Positions 49,993-59,427 of a stretch of DNA of 64,000 nt are shown here, piece by piece (positions within the stretch are counted from its first letter, which is position 1; every line of letters starts with the position of its first letter). The stretch is taken from NCBI RefSeq assembly GCF_008801815.1, contig NZ_VZOX01000015.1. One strand, 5' to 3'. Both the position numbers and the translations under genes were made by a program. Source of the stretch: Edwardsiella anguillarum. Its GTDB lineage: Bacteria > Pseudomonadota > Gammaproteobacteria > Enterobacterales > Enterobacteriaceae. The notes under the pieces were generated by a model. The model ran no database searches and was not told the DNA's origin. It saw only the letters and a program-made list of their open reading frames with translations.

Positions 49993-50115
49993 AAAAATAC
50001 CTCGTGTTGATGGATAGGTGATAGACCGGCGCCGATTATACCGATTTCTGGGCGCAGCGTGGAGTAGCGATAGTAGTATTCTCAGCTCCTTTTCGGGGAT
50101 GGCATCCGATCCCAC

Positions 50116-50145
50116 ATTCGTTATATATTTACGTATATAACGAAT
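50116..50145. promoter_or_regulatory. Perfect palindromic ModE-type box before yghW
   Basis: ATTCGTTATATA is followed by TTTACG and then TATATAACGAAT, a perfect 12-base inverted repeat with a 6-base spacer. It has the same spacing as the box at 35675. Each half fits ATCG-N-TATATA except for T at the first base. The yghW start is 24 bases downstream. Confidence 0.75.
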
Positions 50146-50169
50146 GGCCGTGTGGATCGGGGGGAGAGG

Positions 50170-50457
50170 ATGGGAAATAACCACTTTGGCGATGGAGTCA
50201 TGGACGGCGTAAAGAGCTACGAGCCCTGCGGTGCCGGCGAGATGCGGCGCCGCTGCTTTGACTACCGGCGCGGCTATGTGTGCGGTTTCGCCTACAGCTT
50301 TGCCAAGCGCATCGATAATCGCTATATGGCCGCCTGTCGCGCCGGTGAGCTGGCCCGGCTGTACGGCCTGGAGCGCGACGCTATCGCCGAATTTTTTCTC
50401 AGCGGTGAGGATAGCCAGCTGCAGCGCTATTACTACACCGGCTATGAACGAATCTGA
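50170..50457 (+). CDS. yghW: YghW-like protein (DUF2623)
   Basis: The start MGNNHFGDGVMDGVKSYEP follows GGAGAGG closely and gives 95 residues. It shares the DUF2623 layout with E. coli YghW: NNHFG start, CFDYRRGYVCGFAYSF in the centre and LARLYGLERDAIAEFF after it. The function is unknown. E. coli yghW lies beside hydrogenase-2 genes. Here it is directly behind a ModE-type box and before a molbindin gene, suggesting a link to molybdenum status. Confidence 0.88.
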   Translation: MGNNHFGDGVMDGVKSYEPCGAGEMRRRCFDYRRGYVCGFAYSFAKRIDNRYMAACRAGELARLYGLERDAIAEFFLSGEDSQLQRYYYTGYERI

Positions 50458-50560
50458 TCCAGATCGTACTCTGCTGCAATGACGACGCATCGATGTTGGT
50501 GAGTCTGTTAGGCTATATCGACATTCATTATCGGTATTGACGATCGGATAGGAGAAAAAA

Positions 50561-50989
50561 ATGACCGTATCAGCCCGCAATCAGTTACAGGGAACCGTTT
50601 CAGCCTTGGCGGAGGGGGCGGTGAATGATGAGGTGGAACTGACGCTGAGCGGCGGGGAGAAGCTGGTGGCAGTCGTCACCAGCGCCAGCCGCGACGCCAT
50701 GGGGCTGGCGCAGGGCAAAGAGGCCATTGCGCTGATCAAGGCGCCCTGGGTGATGTTGGCTTCGGAAACCTGTGGCCTGAAGTTTTCGGCGCGCAATCAG
50801 TTCCCCTGCGAGGTCATGGCGCTGCAGCACGGTGCGGTGAATACCACCGTCGAGCTGAAGAGCGACAGCGGCCTGACGCTGGTCTCGATCGTGACCAACG
50901 AGAGTGCGGACAGCATGGATCTGCACGCCGGCAGCAGGGTGATCGCGTTGGTGAAGGCCTCCAGCGTGCTGCTGGCGGTGCGTCAGTAA
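50561..50989 (+). CDS. modG: Tandem-Mop molybdate-binding protein (molbindin, ModG-like)
   Basis: This 142-residue protein consists of two Mop/TOBE repeats: SARNQLQGTVSALAEGAVND at residue 4 and again SARNQFPCEVMALQHGAVNT at about 75. Each ends with an ALIKAPWVMLA-like segment (ALVKASSVLLA in the second). Such di-Mop proteins assemble into trimers that hold up to eight molybdate ions in the cytoplasm. The gene follows yghW with its own AGGAG and is ended by a strong terminator. Confidence 0.93.
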   Translation: MTVSARNQLQGTVSALAEGAVNDEVELTLSGGEKLVAVVTSASRDAMGLAQGKEAIALIKAPWVMLASETCGLKFSARNQFPCEVMALQHGAVNTTVELKSDSGLTLVSIVTNESADSMDLHAGSRVIALVKASSVLLAVRQ

Positions 50990-51008
50990 CGCCGCGAGCG
51001 CCAAAGAT

Positions 51009-51036
51009 AAAAAAGCGCCCCGGGGGCGCTTTTTTT
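51009..51036. terminator. Bidirectional terminator between modG and plaP
   Basis: AGCGCCC/GGGCGCT forms a 7-bp stem with CGG loop, preceded by six A and followed by six to seven T, so it works on both strands. It lies 20 bases after the molbindin stop and 35 before the end of the convergent plaP gene. Confidence 0.92.
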
Positions 51037-51070
51037 ACGTTTTACGCAGCGACGGCGCGCGTAACGCGCG

Positions 51071-52438
51071 TTACTGTGCGGCCTCCGCATCCTGATACTG
51101 CGGCGGCGGCTGACGGAAGCGGCGGGTCAGCACGGCCAGATAGCCGAGGCCGATGGCCGCCCAGACCAGGCCCAGCGTCATGGAGCTGGCCTCGAGGTTC
51201 ATCCACAGCACCCCGACGGTTGCCGCGCCGATCAGCGGTAGGATCAGGTAGGCAAAGGTCTCTTTCAGCGTGCGGTTGCGGCGCTCGCGGATATAGAACT
51301 GCGAGATAACCGACAGGTTGACGAAGGTAAAGGCTACCAGTGCACCGAAGTTAATCAGCGCGGTTGCCGTTACCAGGTCAAAGGAGACCGCAGACAGCGC
51401 GATGGCCCCGACCAGCAGAACGTTAAAGGCCGGCGTACGCCACTTGGGATGAATGTAGCCGAAGAAACGCTCCGGGAATACCCCGTCGCGGCCCATCACG
51501 TACATCAGACGGGAAACCCCGGCGTGCGCCGCCATCCCGGAGGCCAGCACCGTTACGCAGGAGAAGACCAGGATGATGGACTGGAAGAATTTACCGGCCA
51601 CGTACAGCATGATCTCCGGCTGCGAGGCATCCGGATCCTTAAAGCGGGAGATATCCGGGAAGTACAGCTGCAGGAAGTAGGAGACCACGATAAAGATGAT
51701 GCCGCCGATCAGCGCCGTCAGGAAGATGGCCTTCGGGATGACGCGTCCGGCGTCTGGGGTCTCTTCCGACAGGGAGCTGATGCCGTCGAAGCCGAGGAAC
51801 GAGAAGCAGAGTATGGTGGCACCGGTGATCATCGGGATCAGGTGGGCATCCTCTGAGACGAACGGACGGCTGCTGAGCAGGGTGCCAGCGCCTTCGCCCT
51901 GCGTGATGCCGTGCACCACCAGGCCGAGGAAGATGATCATGATGGCGACCTGCACGATCACGATGCCGGTGTTCAGGTTGGCGACCAGGTTAATGCCGCG
52001 CAGGTTGAACAGCGTCATCATGGTGACCAGCGCCATGACGAAAATCCACGACGGAACGCCGGGGAAAATCGCTTCCAGGTAAATTTTGGCCAGCAGGATG
52101 TTGATCATCGGCATAAACAGATAATCGAGCAGGGAAGACCAGCCCACCATAAAGCCGACGTGCGGGCTGATCGCCTTCTGCGCGTAGGTATAGGCCGAGC
52201 CGGCAGACGGGAAGCGTTTAACCAGCTTTCCGTAGCTGATCGCCGTAAACAGGATGGCAATCAGCGCAATAGCATAAGAGGTGGCAACGTGACCGTTGGT
52301 CAGTCCACTGACGATACCGAAGGTATCAAAGATGGTCATCGGCTGCAGGTACGCCAGGCCCATCATGACCACCTGTACCAGGGTCAAGGTCTTGCGCAGC
52401 TGAACGCGGTTTTGTGAAGCGGCGGAATTAGCGGCCAT
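51071..52438 (-). CDS. plaP: Putrescine importer of the PlaP/PuuP type (APC family)
   Basis: This 455-residue carrier has 12 membrane segments. Signature phrases are VVMMGLAYLQPMTIFDTFGI, FSFLGFDGISSLSEETPDA, YFPDISRFKDPDASQPEIML and GRDGVFPERFFGYIHPKWRT. The C-terminus PPQYQDAEAAQ and several core phrases are closer to PlaP (YeeF) than to PuuP. It imports putrescine with protons. A 73-codon upstream frame overlaps its start. Confidence 0.9.
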   Translation of the reverse strand: MAANSAASQNRVQLRKTLTLVQVVMMGLAYLQPMTIFDTFGIVSGLTNGHVATSYAIALIAILFTAISYGKLVKRFPSAGSAYTYAQKAISPHVGFMVGWSSLLDYLFMPMINILLAKIYLEAIFPGVPSWIFVMALVTMMTLFNLRGINLVANLNTGIVIVQVAIMIIFLGLVVHGITQGEGAGTLLSSRPFVSEDAHLIPMITGATILCFSFLGFDGISSLSEETPDAGRVIPKAIFLTALIGGIIFIVVSYFLQLYFPDISRFKDPDASQPEIMLYVAGKFFQSIILVFSCVTVLASGMAAHAGVSRLMYVMGRDGVFPERFFGYIHPKWRTPAFNVLLVGAIALSAVSFDLVTATALINFGALVAFTFVNLSVISQFYIRERRNRTLKETFAYLILPLIGAATVGVLWMNLEASSMTLGLVWAAIGLGYLAVLTRRFRQPPPQYQDAEAAQ

Positions 52439-52649
52439 GACGCAGTCCTCCCATGCTCTCGACGTTTTGATTTGATGAAGCGCAAAGCGGAGAGGTCACA
52501 GGAAAACTTCGTGTGAAGCGGTATGCTGGATATTCAAAGAGGGGATGGGATAAAGAAGCGCGAACGGAAAACGGCGCGCTTGCCCCATAGTCGCTGCTGC
52601 TGCAGCGCATACCGGTGAAGCCCGGTGCGAAAGCGAATGATTGCCCCAT
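52428..52649 (-). CDS. Possible upstream leader ORF of plaP
   Basis: An ATG (52647-52649) with GAGG 8 bases upstream opens a 73-codon frame that ends 11 bases inside plaP, in a different frame. The peptide starts MGQSFAFAPGFTGMRCSSSD and shows no domain. The layout allows translational coupling or leader control of plaP, as with other polyamine genes, but a chance frame in GC-rich DNA is possible. Confidence 0.3.
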   Translation of the reverse strand: MGQSFAFAPGFTGMRCSSSDYGASAPFSVRASLSHPLFEYPAYRFTRSFPVTSPLCASSNQNVESMGGLRHGR

Positions 52650-53049
52650 CTAGATTTCCTCAGTCAACATGCGGGGGAACCGCATAAATAGCTATTATCA
52701 TGTCCGGTCGAAGGCCGGCCTCAGTCATCTACTTGATTTTCTGCACTACAAAAAAATAACCGACGTCCATTGGTCTTTACTTAATGACACAACGTAAAAC
52801 ATCGGCTATTCGCAGGGCGCGTATTTTGCCGCACTCAATCGGGGATGACAAGCGATGAATGCGATTTATTAAATTTATTTTTTGTCCGGCGGGATTCTTA
52901 TTAACTTGTTGTTTTTTATTTGATTTATTTTATTCAGCGGCGCTAAAGATACGGATGACCGGGTTTAATCAGTTTGTCTGAAACAAATTGACATAAAACA
53001 CCATTAGCGTACCGGATTTCCGCCGCCGATATCGGCGGCGGGAATCGAT
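52650..53049. other. AT-rich region upstream of plaP
   Basis: Together with the leader frame this gap is about 610 bases. It contains long AT-rich stretches typical of promoters and of H-NS binding, but I could not fix a promoter. A perfect 22-base palindrome CCGCCGCCGAT/ATCGGCGGCGG lies at 53020-53041, next to the yegD stop. It may help end yegD transcription even though no U-run follows. Confidence 0.5.
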
Positions 53050-54402
53050 TTAGCCGTAGCGCCGCTGCGCCGCGCGCGCCAGTCCGGCGGTCACCGAGCC
53101 AAAGTCGTCGCCGCCGGCCAGCGGGATGCCGGGCAGCTGCTGCGCCAGGGCGCGGCGGATCAGCGGGGAGCGGGCGCTGCCGCCGGTCAGATAGATGACG
53201 TCCGGCGTGATAGCGCTGACCGCCAGCGCCGCGCTGACCTGTTCCTGAATCCGCGCCAGCGGCTGGGTAATGGCGGCCGCCAGCGCCTCGTCGTGCAGGG
53301 TCGTCTCCAGCCCCGACGCGATGAAATCCAGCGCGACGCGGCAGTGGGGCTGCTGCGACAGGGCGATTTTCCCCTCTTCGGCGCAGCGTACCAGCCGGTA
53401 GCTCAGGCGATCGCGATAGACCTGCAGCAGGCGCTCTACCTGCTGCGGCTGGCTGGCGTCGCGCAGCAGTTCGCGCAGTAGCCGCCCATTGGCTGCGCTG
53501 TAAAAGTCACTCTGCGCCGGAACATCGTTGATGGCGACGGCATTCCAGTAGGGCAGCGACGGTAGGGCGATCCCCTTGAGGGTGCTGCTGCCGGCGCCCA
53601 GCAGCGGCATCAGCTGACGAAAGGCCAGCATGATATCGAGATCGTTACCGCCGATGCGGCAGCCGCTGTGGCCCAGCAGGCTTTGGCTGCGATCCTGCAT
53701 GGCGCGCCAGCGTGGCCCCATCAGCAGGACGGAGCAGTCGGTGGTTCCGCCGCCGATATCGACAACCAGCACCCGTCGCTCGTCGCTGAGGGTCGCCTCA
53801 AAGTCCAGTCCGGCGGCGACCGGCTCGAACTCAAACGTCACCTCGCGCAGTCCGGCGCGGCGCGCGGCGCGCTCCAGTATCCCCTGGGCCTGCGCGTTGG
53901 CCTCATCGCCGCCGCTGCCCTGGAAGTTGACCGGACGGCCGATGACGGCCTGATCGATGGGGCGCTGCAGAGAGGCCTCACCCCGGCGGCGAATGTGCAC
54001 CATCATGGCGCAGACCAAATCTTCAAATAGGGCTATCTGCTGCTCTTTAAGCCCGGAGGCGCCCAGAAATGACTTCGGCGACTTTACAAAGTACACATCC
54101 TGCGGGTCGCGGTTGTAGCTGTGCAACGCCTGTAGGCCAAACTGCAGGCTGTCCGCATCGACGTGAATATCCTCTTCGCGATTGGCGGCGACGGCGCGCT
54201 GCAGCAGGCGCTGGTTCTCGTCGCTGCCGGTGGGGATGTGCCAGTGGCGGTGTAAGCATTCGCTGACCGCATCGCGCGTCGGTGCGCACAGCATTGACGG
54301 AAGGTAGGGCGAATCCTGCTCCAGCGGCAGCATACGGATCTGCTCGCCGTCCATGACCGCCACAGAACAGTTGGCGGTGCCATAGTCAAAACCAATATAC
54401 AT
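53050..54402 (-). CDS. yegD: YegD-like Hsp70-family chaperone
   Basis: This 450-residue actin-like ATPase has the phosphate-1 motif MYIGFDYGTANCSVAVMDGE, phosphate-2 VLVVDIGGGTTDCSVLLM, and adenosine motif VIYLTGGSARSPLIRRAL. The substrate-binding domain of DnaK is absent, as in YegD. Its cellular role is not well known. It is followed upstream by dgcE on the same strand, the gene pair known from E. coli. Confidence 0.93.
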   Translation of the reverse strand: MYIGFDYGTANCSVAVMDGEQIRMLPLEQDSPYLPSMLCAPTRDAVSECLHRHWHIPTGSDENQRLLQRAVAANREEDIHVDADSLQFGLQALHSYNRDPQDVYFVKSPKSFLGASGLKEQQIALFEDLVCAMMVHIRRRGEASLQRPIDQAVIGRPVNFQGSGGDEANAQAQGILERAARRAGLREVTFEFEPVAAGLDFEATLSDERRVLVVDIGGGTTDCSVLLMGPRWRAMQDRSQSLLGHSGCRIGGNDLDIMLAFRQLMPLLGAGSSTLKGIALPSLPYWNAVAINDVPAQSDFYSAANGRLLRELLRDASQPQQVERLLQVYRDRLSYRLVRCAEEGKIALSQQPHCRVALDFIASGLETTLHDEALAAAITQPLARIQEQVSAALAVSAITPDVIYLTGGSARSPLIRRALAQQLPGIPLAGGDDFGSVTAGLARAAQRRYG

Positions 54403-54435
54403 CGTTGTTTCCCATGCCGGTGAAGGGCGGCGACT

Positions 54436-57400
54436 TTACTGCATTGCGGCGTCCTCGGCAATGGGGGCGCTGTGGTCGGCCGTCGCCGCGGGCGGCGGCG
54501 CCCCGCGGCTCAGGTGCTTCAGCAGCTGGGGCAGCGTGAGCGTGGGGTGCACGCTGCTGCCAAACAACAGATCGATGCCCAGCAGGTTCAGGGTGGCCAG
54601 CGTAGCGGGCAGCTCGGCGGGGCCGGCGATGGTTTGCAGGCCGCAGCTGCGGGCCTGGGTATGCAGCAGCGACAGCATGACCTCGTCCATACGGTTGGCG
54701 TGGGCCTGCGCAACCAGTTCGCTGCTGGCGAGCAGGTACTCCACCGGGCTATGCTCCAGGCGGGCGATATTCTCCAGACGGCGTTCAAAGCCTTCGGCAA
54801 TCAGGCGACAGCCGCAGTGATGCAGAGCGCTCAGCGCCGGGGCGGTTTGTGCCTGGCGGTCGATCAGCGCGCTCTCCTCCAGGCGCAGCAGCAGCTGACG
54901 GGCGGGCAGCGGGGAGCTGCGCAGCGTGTCGCACAGCCAGCTGACAAACGTTGGCTGACACAGGCTGGCGGTGGAGAGCGAAACGGCCAGCGCCAGCGGC
55001 TGTTGGCTTAAGGCGCGAGCGTGGCGGATCAGTAGCTGGCTGAACAGCCAGCGTTCGACATCCTGCTGACGCTGGTAGCGTAGGCAGGCGCTCGCCAGCG
55101 CGGAGGCGCTGAACGGTGAGCCGTCCGGGCGGCGCGCTTCGGGATCCAGCAGATAAAACATAATCTGCTGGGGGGCGCTGCGTGGACAGACGGCGCGCAG
55201 CAGCAGGGTTATGCGCTGCGCTGCCAACAGCTCGCTGAGCTGGGCGGCATCCGGCTCATGTACGCCGTGAGGGGCGCTGGGGAGCCGGTCGCCCTGATGG
55301 CAGAACGCCTGTCCGCGCCCGCTGCGCTTGGCCATATAGCAGGCGGCGTCGGCCTGGTTGATCGCCTCATCGGCGAGGGCGTTGCGGTGCCACAGGAGGG
55401 TTAGGCCCGCGCTGGCGCCAATGCGATACAGCCCCCCCTGCCAGTAAAAGCGGTAGGCGGCGATCTCATGGATCAGCTGATCAACCATGCGCTTTCCCTG
55501 GGCGATATCGCAGTCGCTGAGGATCATGGCGAACTCATCGCCCCCCAGGCGGGCCAGGGTGTCCTGGGGGCGCAGCAGGGAGCGCATCATCTGGGCGATG
55601 TTTTGCAGCAGGACATCGCCGGCGGCGTGGCCCGCGCTGTCGTTGATGGCCTTAAAGTAATCGAGGTCGAGGAAGACCAGGACGTGATGCCGCTGTGACT
55701 CGATAGCGGAGCGCAGCGCGCGGCGCAGGGCCTGCTCGAAGCTGACTCGGTTTGGCAAACCGGTCAACGGATCGTGCAGCGCGCTGTAGGAGAGCTGGCG
55801 CAGCAGGGTTCGCGTCTCGCTGACGTCCTGAAAAACCACGACATAGCCCATCAGAACGCCGTCGCTGTGGCGCAGTTCGGCGACCCGGCTCTGTACCTCG
55901 TAGCGTTGTCCGCTGCGGCTGACCAGGCGCTGGCAGTCGTTCTCCGCGCCGTCGCCCTCTTCGTCTGCAGGGCGCAGCACCGAGAGGGCGGCGCCGCTGA
56001 CGCTGTCCTGCAGGGTAACGATCTGTCCAAGGGGGCGTCCGATCGCCCGGGTTTGCGCCCAGCCGGTCATCTTCTCTGCGCTGGGGTTCATAAAACGGAT
56101 TATCTGCTGGGGATCGGTGCTGATCACCGCCTCGCCAATGGCGCTCAGGGTGATGTGTAAGCGCTCACGCTCCTGATGCAGGGTATCCAGCAGTCGCTGC
56201 TTTTGGCGCTCGTTATTTTTGATATCGTTAATCTCTTTCATCTGCGCCACGAAGTAGAGCGACTCCGCCTCCGCCTGCGGCGGGCGCACCAGCGAGACGG
56301 TCAGCAGCGTCCAGATAATGCGCCCGCTGCGGTGTACATAGCGCTTTTCCAGGGTATAGCTGTCGATATGGCCGGCCAGCAGATCGGCCAGCTGGCGCTT
56401 ATCGCTCTGCCTGTCCGGCGGGTAGATCAGGCTGCGGTAGCGCAGACGCTGCAGGATCGCCGCATCGTAGCCCAGCATGCGGCACAGCGCCGGGTTGAAC
56501 TGTATCCAGCGCCCGCGCAGGTCGATCAGGGCCGTGCCGATAGCGGAATACTCCATGACGTTGCGCAGCCGGGTTTCGTTCTCCTCCAGACGCCGGCTCT
56601 CGCGGCGGTAGGCATGCGTCTGGATGGCGATGGCATGGGCCGGCAGCAGCACCAGCAGGATCGGCATATACAACAGCAGGGGGTTTTCGCCGGCGATGGC
56701 ATGACCGTTCATCTGGGCGCACAGCAGCAGCGCCGTGCAGCAAAAAATCAGGAACGCCGGCCACAGCGGCAGCGCGACGGCGGCCCACAGCAGCGGGATA
56801 AGAATAAAGGTAAAGGGGTACGGCAGCAGCGGCAGCGCATAGTAACCACTTACCAATGTTATCAAGAGAATAGGGAGCGTCTGTAGGGGAATGACGCGCC
56901 TCAGGCCGCCGGGTGGCCTGGCCAGCAGCCCGAGCGGAGTGAGCGCCAGCATCCCCAGCGCATCAGACATAAAGGCGAATCCGGCACCGCTGAGGAAGGC
57001 ATCCCGGTGCAGTAGCGTGGCGACGCCCGCCGCCAGGATGGCGCACAGCAGTGGAATGGCCAGCACGGCGATCAGGATAAAGTAAGCCCATTGCATCAGG
57101 CTGCCCAAGGGGGGGCTCCCGTGTAGGCAGCGGCGCAGCGCCAGCGCGCAGAGCAGCGCCTGCAGCTGATCGATCAGGGCGTGGAGGAGCCCATAGTGCA
57201 GCGGAGGAAAATAGGTGGGGGATAGGAGCAGCGGGAGCAGGCTGCTGAGCAGCGAAATGCCCACCAGGCGGGGCCAGTCCCGCTGCCGGCAGTGAAACAG
57301 GATCGCGGTGGTCGCCGCCGTCGGCAGCCACAGCGACGGCAGCGCCGCGTCGCTGCGGATCAACAATAGGCTGACCAGCGCCAGCAGCGCGTTTACGGCG

Positions 57401-57468
57401 GCAAACAGCATCAGCTGCCACGGGGCAGGGTGTACCTCGTCGCGGATACACGGAGAATTGCTTGCCAT
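54436..57468 (-). CDS. dgcE: DgcE-like diguanylate cyclase (MASE1-PAS-PAS-GGDEF-EAL)
   Basis: The start MASNSPCIRDEVHPAPW gives 1010 residues. The first 300 form the MASE1 membrane domain. PAS domains follow at about 310-425 (YSAIGTALIDLRGRWIQFNP) and 440-565 (LSAIGEAVISTDPQQIIRFM). The GGDEF domain has an intact LARLGGDEFAMIL site with the RPQD inhibitory I-site five residues before it. The EAL domain is degenerate (no EAL, no DDFG). E. coli DgcE is about 95 residues longer with a third PAS, so one PAS is missing here. It makes cyclic di-GMP. Confidence 0.92.
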   Translation of the reverse strand: MASNSPCIRDEVHPAPWQLMLFAAVNALLALVSLLLIRSDAALPSLWLPTAATTAILFHCRQRDWPRLVGISLLSSLLPLLLSPTYFPPLHYGLLHALIDQLQALLCALALRRCLHGSPPLGSLMQWAYFILIAVLAIPLLCAILAAGVATLLHRDAFLSGAGFAFMSDALGMLALTPLGLLARPPGGLRRVIPLQTLPILLITLVSGYYALPLLPYPFTFILIPLLWAAVALPLWPAFLIFCCTALLLCAQMNGHAIAGENPLLLYMPILLVLLPAHAIAIQTHAYRRESRRLEENETRLRNVMEYSAIGTALIDLRGRWIQFNPALCRMLGYDAAILQRLRYRSLIYPPDRQSDKRQLADLLAGHIDSYTLEKRYVHRSGRIIWTLLTVSLVRPPQAEAESLYFVAQMKEINDIKNNERQKQRLLDTLHQERERLHITLSAIGEAVISTDPQQIIRFMNPSAEKMTGWAQTRAIGRPLGQIVTLQDSVSGAALSVLRPADEEGDGAENDCQRLVSRSGQRYEVQSRVAELRHSDGVLMGYVVVFQDVSETRTLLRQLSYSALHDPLTGLPNRVSFEQALRRALRSAIESQRHHVLVFLDLDYFKAINDSAGHAAGDVLLQNIAQMMRSLLRPQDTLARLGGDEFAMILSDCDIAQGKRMVDQLIHEIAAYRFYWQGGLYRIGASAGLTLLWHRNALADEAINQADAACYMAKRSGRGQAFCHQGDRLPSAPHGVHEPDAAQLSELLAAQRITLLLRAVCPRSAPQQIMFYLLDPEARRPDGSPFSASALASACLRYQRQQDVERWLFSQLLIRHARALSQQPLALAVSLSTASLCQPTFVSWLCDTLRSSPLPARQLLLRLEESALIDRQAQTAPALSALHHCGCRLIAEGFERRLENIARLEHSPVEYLLASSELVAQAHANRMDEVMLSLLHTQARSCGLQTIAGPAELPATLATLNLLGIDLLFGSSVHPTLTLPQLLKHLSRGAPPPAATADHSAPIAEDAAMQ

Positions 57469-57646
57469 ATAACTGCCCCTGATAGCCAAAAAGTGTATCC
57501 AACGCACGGCCCGTGGAAGTGTCGCAGCTGCGGCCGTGAAACGATTTTTCTCAGTATAGTGTCGGTCTGTCGCGCCGAGGCAAAACCTAGACCTTAGTCG
57601 ATTAAAAGCGGAGGCGAATCGCGGCCTCTCCCAGGCCGCCGCCGCG

Positions 57647-59098
57647 CTATGCGATGCCCCCTAAAAACAGCCGGGCCAGCAGCAGCAGCAGCAGGCAGGC
57701 GAGGCTGCCGCCCAGGGCGCCGATCAGCGCCATGCTGGCCTGCCGCTGCCGTCCCCCCAGCCAGGCCAGCAGGCGCGGCAGCTGAACGCCAAGCAGGGCG
57801 GACAGCATCATGGCCACGACGGCGATCAGCACCACCAGGCTGCCTATCTGCGCATCCTGGTAGTAGAGTCCGCCGATAACGCCGAGCAGGCTGCCGATGA
57901 GCAGCCCCTCCAGCAGCGCGACGCCCAGCTCACGCACCACGATCGGCGCCGCGTTGGCGCGCAGCAGGTGTCGCCGGTTTAGGGCCCGCTGGGCAACGGC
58001 GGCGCTTTGCCATGCGCCGCTGGCGCACAGGAGCATCAGCAGGGGCAGCAGCAGGGCCAGCATCGGCCAGTGGCCCAGCAGCGGGCTAAGGCCGGCGCTG
58101 AGCAGGGCGGCGGGCAGCGCCAGCGCGCAGATCCCCGCCAGCGGGAGCGCACGGGCGCGCAGGCTGCGGGTGATCGGGGCGAACAGATCCTCATCTTGAC
58201 GCAGGCCGGCCAGGCGGAACAGGCGCTGCTCGTGGTGGCGCTGCAGGCACTGCGCCGCCTGGATCAGGTTAAACTGCCCCAGCAGCATGCCCTTATCGTC
58301 GGTGACCGGGACGCAGGCGCGCCTCTCGCGTATCAGCATGGCGGCGGCGTCGAGCGCATCATCGTCGGGATGCAGGCTCTGGGGCGGTGGCAGCATGATA
58401 TCGGCGACGCGGCCATCCGGCGCGGCAGCCAGCAGGGTGCTCAGGGGCAGCTCGCCGCACAGGCGGCCGTTGCCGTCGGTGACAAACAGCCGATCGCTGC
58501 CGCCGGGCAGCGGCGGCCGCTGGCGTAGCCACTGCAGCAGCAGCAGTAGGGCCATATCCTGACGTACGCTGCGGGTTTCCGTATCCAGCGTCATCTGGGC
58601 ACCGACGCTGTGCAGTGCGTAGCTCAGCAGGGTGCGTGCGCGGCTACGCTGTTCGCCCTCCATCAGGGTGAGCATGCGTCCGGTCAAGGGCTGCGGCAGC
58701 TGGCGGCCGAGCGTGATGCGGCGCTCCAGCGGTAGGGACTGCAGGGTTTGCAGCAGGGCCTTGTCACTCAGGGTGGCCGTCAGCTCTGGCCATAGGCAGG
58801 GATCGCTGTGGGCCAGCACCTGTGCCTGCTGGCCCTGGCTTAGCTGCGACCAGAGCGCCAGGCGCCGATCGCAGGGCAGGGCGCAGAGGATATCGCTGAG
58901 ATCGTCGGCCGGCAGCGTGCGCGCCGCCTGGCGGATCTCGGCGCTGTCATCCAGCAGCTGCGGATCGTTGAGCAGATGGGGATCGTCCAGACGACCGAGC
59001 AGACCATCGCTAACGGCCTGCTCCGTCAGCAGGATCTGCAGAATACGCGTACGCGTCTGCGCACGCTGCTCTGCGCTGAGGGTAACGGTGGCGGACAT
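57647..59098 (-). CDS. MgtE-type magnesium transporter
   Basis: This 483-residue protein has an N-terminal MgtE superhelix (to about 125), a pair of CBS domains (LFVTDGNGRLCGELPLSTLL; VPVTDDKGMLLGQFNLIQAA) and five C-terminal membrane helices. It is shorter and more divergent in the pore than standard MgtE: segments such as LLIGSLLGVIGGLYY are kept, but the usual PVE-type motifs are changed. Mg transport is likely, though another divalent cation is possible. Confidence 0.85.
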   Translation of the reverse strand: MSATVTLSAEQRAQTRTRILQILLTEQAVSDGLLGRLDDPHLLNDPQLLDDSAEIRQAARTLPADDLSDILCALPCDRRLALWSQLSQGQQAQVLAHSDPCLWPELTATLSDKALLQTLQSLPLERRITLGRQLPQPLTGRMLTLMEGEQRSRARTLLSYALHSVGAQMTLDTETRSVRQDMALLLLLQWLRQRPPLPGGSDRLFVTDGNGRLCGELPLSTLLAAAPDGRVADIMLPPPQSLHPDDDALDAAAMLIRERRACVPVTDDKGMLLGQFNLIQAAQCLQRHHEQRLFRLAGLRQDEDLFAPITRSLRARALPLAGICALALPAALLSAGLSPLLGHWPMLALLLPLLMLLCASGAWQSAAVAQRALNRRHLLRANAAPIVVRELGVALLEGLLIGSLLGVIGGLYYQDAQIGSLVVLIAVVAMMLSALLGVQLPRLLAWLGGRQRQASMALIGALGGSLACLLLLLLARLFLGGIA

Positions 59099-59226
59099 CG
59101 TGACTCAATCCTTGTGATGGTTGATCAATGGGGTTAATGGGCGTTTTGCGGACAGCGGCGATCCGCCATTATCGGTTCCGCCGCCGGGGGACGCAACGGG
59201 GAGATCGCGGGGGCGTACGGGAACGC

Positions 59227-59427
59227 TCAGCGGCGGTCGTTGGCGTCGTTCTGGGTCAGGGGCTGCGATTGTTCTACGGAGGTGTTCTGTTGACTGCGGT
59301 GATGGTCCAGCGCGCCGATGGAGGCATACAGCAGACGGCCAAACAGAATGATGAAGCTTATCAGCAATACGATCCGGGTCATACGTATGTTGGTTCGTCG
59401 TTTCATCTTGTGGGTCATTATCATCAT
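59227..59427 (-). CDS. yfgG: YfgG-like small membrane protein (DUF2633)
   Basis: A 66-residue frame (63 from the third Met, MTHKMKRRTNIRMTR) includes RMTRIVLLISFIILFGRLLY, matching E. coli YfgG closely, then a polar C-terminus. The ribosome-binding site is weak, so the start is uncertain. One membrane segment is predicted. YfgG has been linked to metal stress and lies beside yfgF in E. coli, as it does here (now divergent). Confidence 0.85.
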   Translation of the reverse strand: MMIMTHKMKRRTNIRMTRIVLLISFIILFGRLLYASIGALDHHRSQQNTSVEQSQPLTQNDANDRR

